Shown here piece after piece: positions 6,205-7,559 of a stretch of DNA of 7,559 nucleotides. Each line of letters starts with the position of its first letter. Within the stretch, counting starts at the first letter, position 1. Below the pieces are notes generated by a model. It saw only the letters and a list, made by a program, of their open reading frames with translations. It ran no database searches and was not told the DNA's origin. Made by a program: the position numbers and the translations under genes. Source of the DNA: an uncultured Curvibacter sp. (lineage in GTDB: Bacteria; Pseudomonadota; Gammaproteobacteria; Burkholderiales; Burkholderiaceae); contig CAMLNH010000128.1 in NCBI GenBank assembly GCA_946481355.1, positions 1 to 7,559 on the forward strand. Reading direction: 5' to 3'.

Positions 6205-7368
6205 TCAGGCGGGACAGGGTGCAACGATGTAATGCGCCCGTCCGCTGCTCTTGACGCGGTACAGCGCCTCGTCGGCACAGCGCACCAGACTCTCGGGCAC
6301 CAGCTCCTGGGTGGCGACCACGGTGGCCACGCCGATGCTCACCGTCAGATGGTCGGCCACGGGGGAGTCGGCGTGGATGATGCGCGCCTTGGCCACCTCG
6401 TCCATGCAGCGCTGCGCCACGGTCATGGCCACGTCGCCGTCGGCGCCGGGCAGCAGCAGGGCAAATTCCTCGCCACCGTAGCGGGCCACGAGCTCGCCCG
6501 TGCGCTGGGCGCAGTCGTAGAGGATGCCTGCCACCTGGCGCAGGCAGGCGTCGCCGGCCAGGTGACCATAGCGGTCGTTGTAGCGTTTGAAGTGGTCGAT
6601 GTCGAGCAGCAGCAGCGAGATGGGCAGACCGCTGCGCATGCTGCGCTGCCATTCGCTGTAGAGGTGCTGGTCGAACTGGCGGCGGTTGGCCAGGCCCGTC
6701 AGGCCGTCGGTGGCCGAGAGCAGCTCCAGCTGCTGGTTGCTGCGCTCCAGCGCCATGCTCTTCTGCACGAGTTCGGTCACGTCCAGCCGCGCCATGACCA
6801 GACAGCCCGACGACGTACTGATCTCGTAGAGATGCATCCAGCGGCCGTCGCTGCGCGGGCGCAGCAGGGGGCGCTTGAGCTTGCCGCGCCCGGCCAGGCG
6901 TTCGCGCAGCCAGTCCTCCTCACGACCCAGGGCATCGGGAATGGCGCCACGCTCCAGGGTACGGCGCAGGATGGCTTCAAAGGTCTGACCGATCAGTTCA
7001 CCCCCGTAGCGGTAGGGGGCGAGTTCGGTGGCCAGCTTGTTGAAGAGCAGCAGGCGATCGTGCTGGTCATAGATGGCCACACCCAGCGGCAGCGCGTCGA
7101 TGGACTCGCGCATGCATTCATGTCCGATCTCGAGTTCCTGGCGCTCGTACTCAGCAGCCAGCAGCTGGCGCACCACGCCGCGGCCCAGCAGGAGCAGACC
7201 CAGCACGAGCAGCAGGCCCAGGCCCAGCACCCAGGCCGTCGCGGCGCCCGCCGGCACCAGCACCGCCGCCAGGCTGACCAGGCCAATCGCGACCAGCAAC
7301 ACCGCCAGCCCGAGCGCCGTCAGCCGACGAAAGCCTGCCATGCCCATGAAATCAGCCAGATGCTTCAA
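6205..7368 (-). CDS. Membrane-anchored diguanylate cyclase with PAS-like region and GGDEF domain
   Basis: 387 residues from a TTG at 7368 (380 from the ATG at 7347). Two hydrophobic helices, about 18-37 and 44-62, form a hairpin with a very short periplasmic turn, so sensing is probably in the membrane or cytoplasm. Residues about 86-197 look like a PAS domain (SIDALPLGVAIYDQHDRLLLFN start). The GGDEF domain, about 212-382, has the DGLTGLANRR entry, metal-binding DIDHFKRYND (256-265) and the active-site signature RYGGEEF with GGEEF at 298-302. It should therefore make c-di-GMP from two GTP. The inhibitory site five residues upstream reads RTGE (289-292) instead of RxxD, so feedback inhibition may be altered. 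The TTG start was chosen because AAGGA lies five bases upstream; the ATGs at 7347 and 7341 have no clear ribosome site. A longer frame to 7527 crosses a strong hairpin and uses rare codons, so it is rejected. The gene converges with metG. Confidence 0.93.
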   Translation of the reverse strand: MKHLADFMGMAGFRRLTALGLAVLLVAIGLVSLAAVLVPAGAATAWVLGLGLLLVLGLLLLGRGVVRQLLAAEYERQELEIGHECMRESIDALPLGVAIYDQHDRLLLFNKLATELAPYRYGGELIGQTFEAILRRTLERGAIPDALGREEDWLRERLAGRGKLKRPLLRPRSDGRWMHLYEISTSSGCLVMARLDVTELVQKSMALERSNQQLELLSATDGLTGLANRRQFDQHLYSEWQRSMRSGLPISLLLLDIDHFKRYNDRYGHLAGDACLRQVAGILYDCAQRTGELVARYGGEEFALLLPGADGDVAMTVAQRCMDEVAKARIIHADSPVADHLTVSIGVATVVATQELVPESLVRCADEALYRVKSSGRAHYIVAPCPA

Positions 7369-7373
7369 GAATG

Positions 7374-7378
7374 TCCTT
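7374..7378 (-). promoter_or_regulatory. Ribosome binding site supporting a TTG start for the diguanylate cyclase
   Basis: On the minus strand AAGGA (7378-7374) precedes TTG (7368-7366) by five bases. The next in-frame ATGs, at 7347 and 7341, have no purine-rich site in the proper window. The alternative is initiation at 7347 without a Shine-Dalgarno; the protein differs by only seven residues. Confidence 0.45.
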
Positions 7379-7411
7379 GGATGAAGCGGCAACAAGCCCT
7401 GAAAAGCGCTT

Positions 7412-7444
7412 GGGGCACACCGGATGACTCCCCCGGTGTGCCCC
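7412..7444. other. Perfect 12-bp hairpin upstream of the diguanylate cyclase gene
   Basis: GGGGCACACCGG (7412-7423) pairs without mismatch with CCGGTGTGCCCC (7433-7444) across a nine-base loop. This is the strongest hairpin in the window. Read on minus, it is followed six bases later by only TTTT (7407-7404); on plus, by a pyrimidine-rich but interrupted tract. It could be the terminator of a minus-strand gene lying beyond the right edge, or a leader element controlling the cyclase. It lies 43 bases upstream of the proposed start. Confidence 0.6.
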
Positions 7445-7454
7445 TCGCTCTCTT

Positions 7455-7510
7455 CCTGATGCTGTGACAGCAGCAGGATCGACTTTAGGCAGGCTGGCAC
7501 GTGTTGCCTA
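7455..7510. other. Two further weaker hairpins in the cyclase leader region
   Basis: CCTG-A-TGCTG (7455-7464) pairs with CAGCA-G-CAGG (7468-7477) around TGA, nine pairs with one A/G mismatch. TAGGCA (7486-7491) pairs with TGCCTA (7505-7510) around a 13-base loop that holds the palindrome CACGTG (7498-7503). Together with the 12-bp hairpin they give three consecutive stem-loops in 100 bases. I see no open reading frame and no convincing promoter between 7369 and the window end at 7559. Confidence 0.35.
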
Positions 7511-7559
7511 TCCCCCAAAAGGGTCATAGCGCAACAGTCCTTTTCCCACCTGCTGAAAA

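Noticed and set aside
6155..6210. Possible integron attC site, because GCCCAAC fits RYYYAAC
   Set aside because: No matching GTTRRRY core occurs at the right distance, and no integrase or cassette structure is present.
6056..6652. A 198-codon minus-strand frame overlapping the cyclase 3' end and the intergenic element
   Set aside because: It is out of frame with the GGDEF domain and Arg/Ala-rich, and its tail is only a translation of the structured intergenic element.
7495..7508. Sigma-54 promoter-like TGGCACG...TTGC on the plus strand
   Set aside because: The GG and GC dinucleotides are separated by 8 bases, while sigma-54 requires 10. It also points toward no visible gene.
7369..7527. N-terminal extension of the diguanylate cyclase to ATG 7527
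   Set aside because: The stretch contains a perfect 12-bp hairpin, uses rare codons unlike the rest of the gene, and resembles no domain. The membrane hairpin and a ribosome site support a start at 7368 or 7347.

Overview
The window is GC-rich DNA with very strong G/C bias at third codon positions. The protein sequences and the apbC / patatin / metG neighbourhood fit a betaproteobacterium, most likely Burkholderiales of the Comamonadaceae type. That placement is inferred from protein character and was not tested by a search. The content is mostly ordinary chromosomal housekeeping plus signalling. I see no phage, insertion sequence, CRISPR array, tRNA or rRNA.

Layout from left to right. (1) 1-94, minus strand: the first 31 codons of a LysR-type regulator, cut by the window edge. 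(2) 95-275: a divergent control region with an AT-rich inverted repeat and an 8-bp hairpin. (3) 276-1406, plus: a secreted Leu/Ile/Val-type ABC solute-binding protein with no permease or ATPase genes in view. (4) 1432-2523, minus: ApbC/Mrp, a P-loop Fe-S cluster carrier, convergent with the binding protein and only 25 bp away. (5) 2524-2658: a divergent promoter region. (6) 2659-3927, plus: a patatin-like phospholipase, probably read from a leaderless mRNA. (7) 3989-6043, plus: methionyl-tRNA synthetase MetG, complete with all signature motifs. (8) 6044-6204: a noncoding gap between convergent genes that holds a strongly self-complementary element with a cUUCGg tetraloop hairpin. (9) 6205-7368, minus: a membrane-anchored diguanylate cyclase with a PAS-like sensor region. 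(10) 7369-7559: its leader region, with a perfect 12-bp hairpin and two weaker ones; no gene is visible in the last 190 bases.

The genes do not form one pathway. metG (translation) and apbC (Fe-S assembly) are housekeeping. The phospholipase probably acts on membrane lipids. The diguanylate cyclase makes c-di-GMP in response to an unknown signal. The LysR regulator and the divergent solute-binding gene could form one regulatory unit. No new multi-gene system is evident. The items most worth a second look are noncoding: the structured element after metG, the hairpin series in front of the diguanylate cyclase, and the leaderless promoter of the phospholipase gene.
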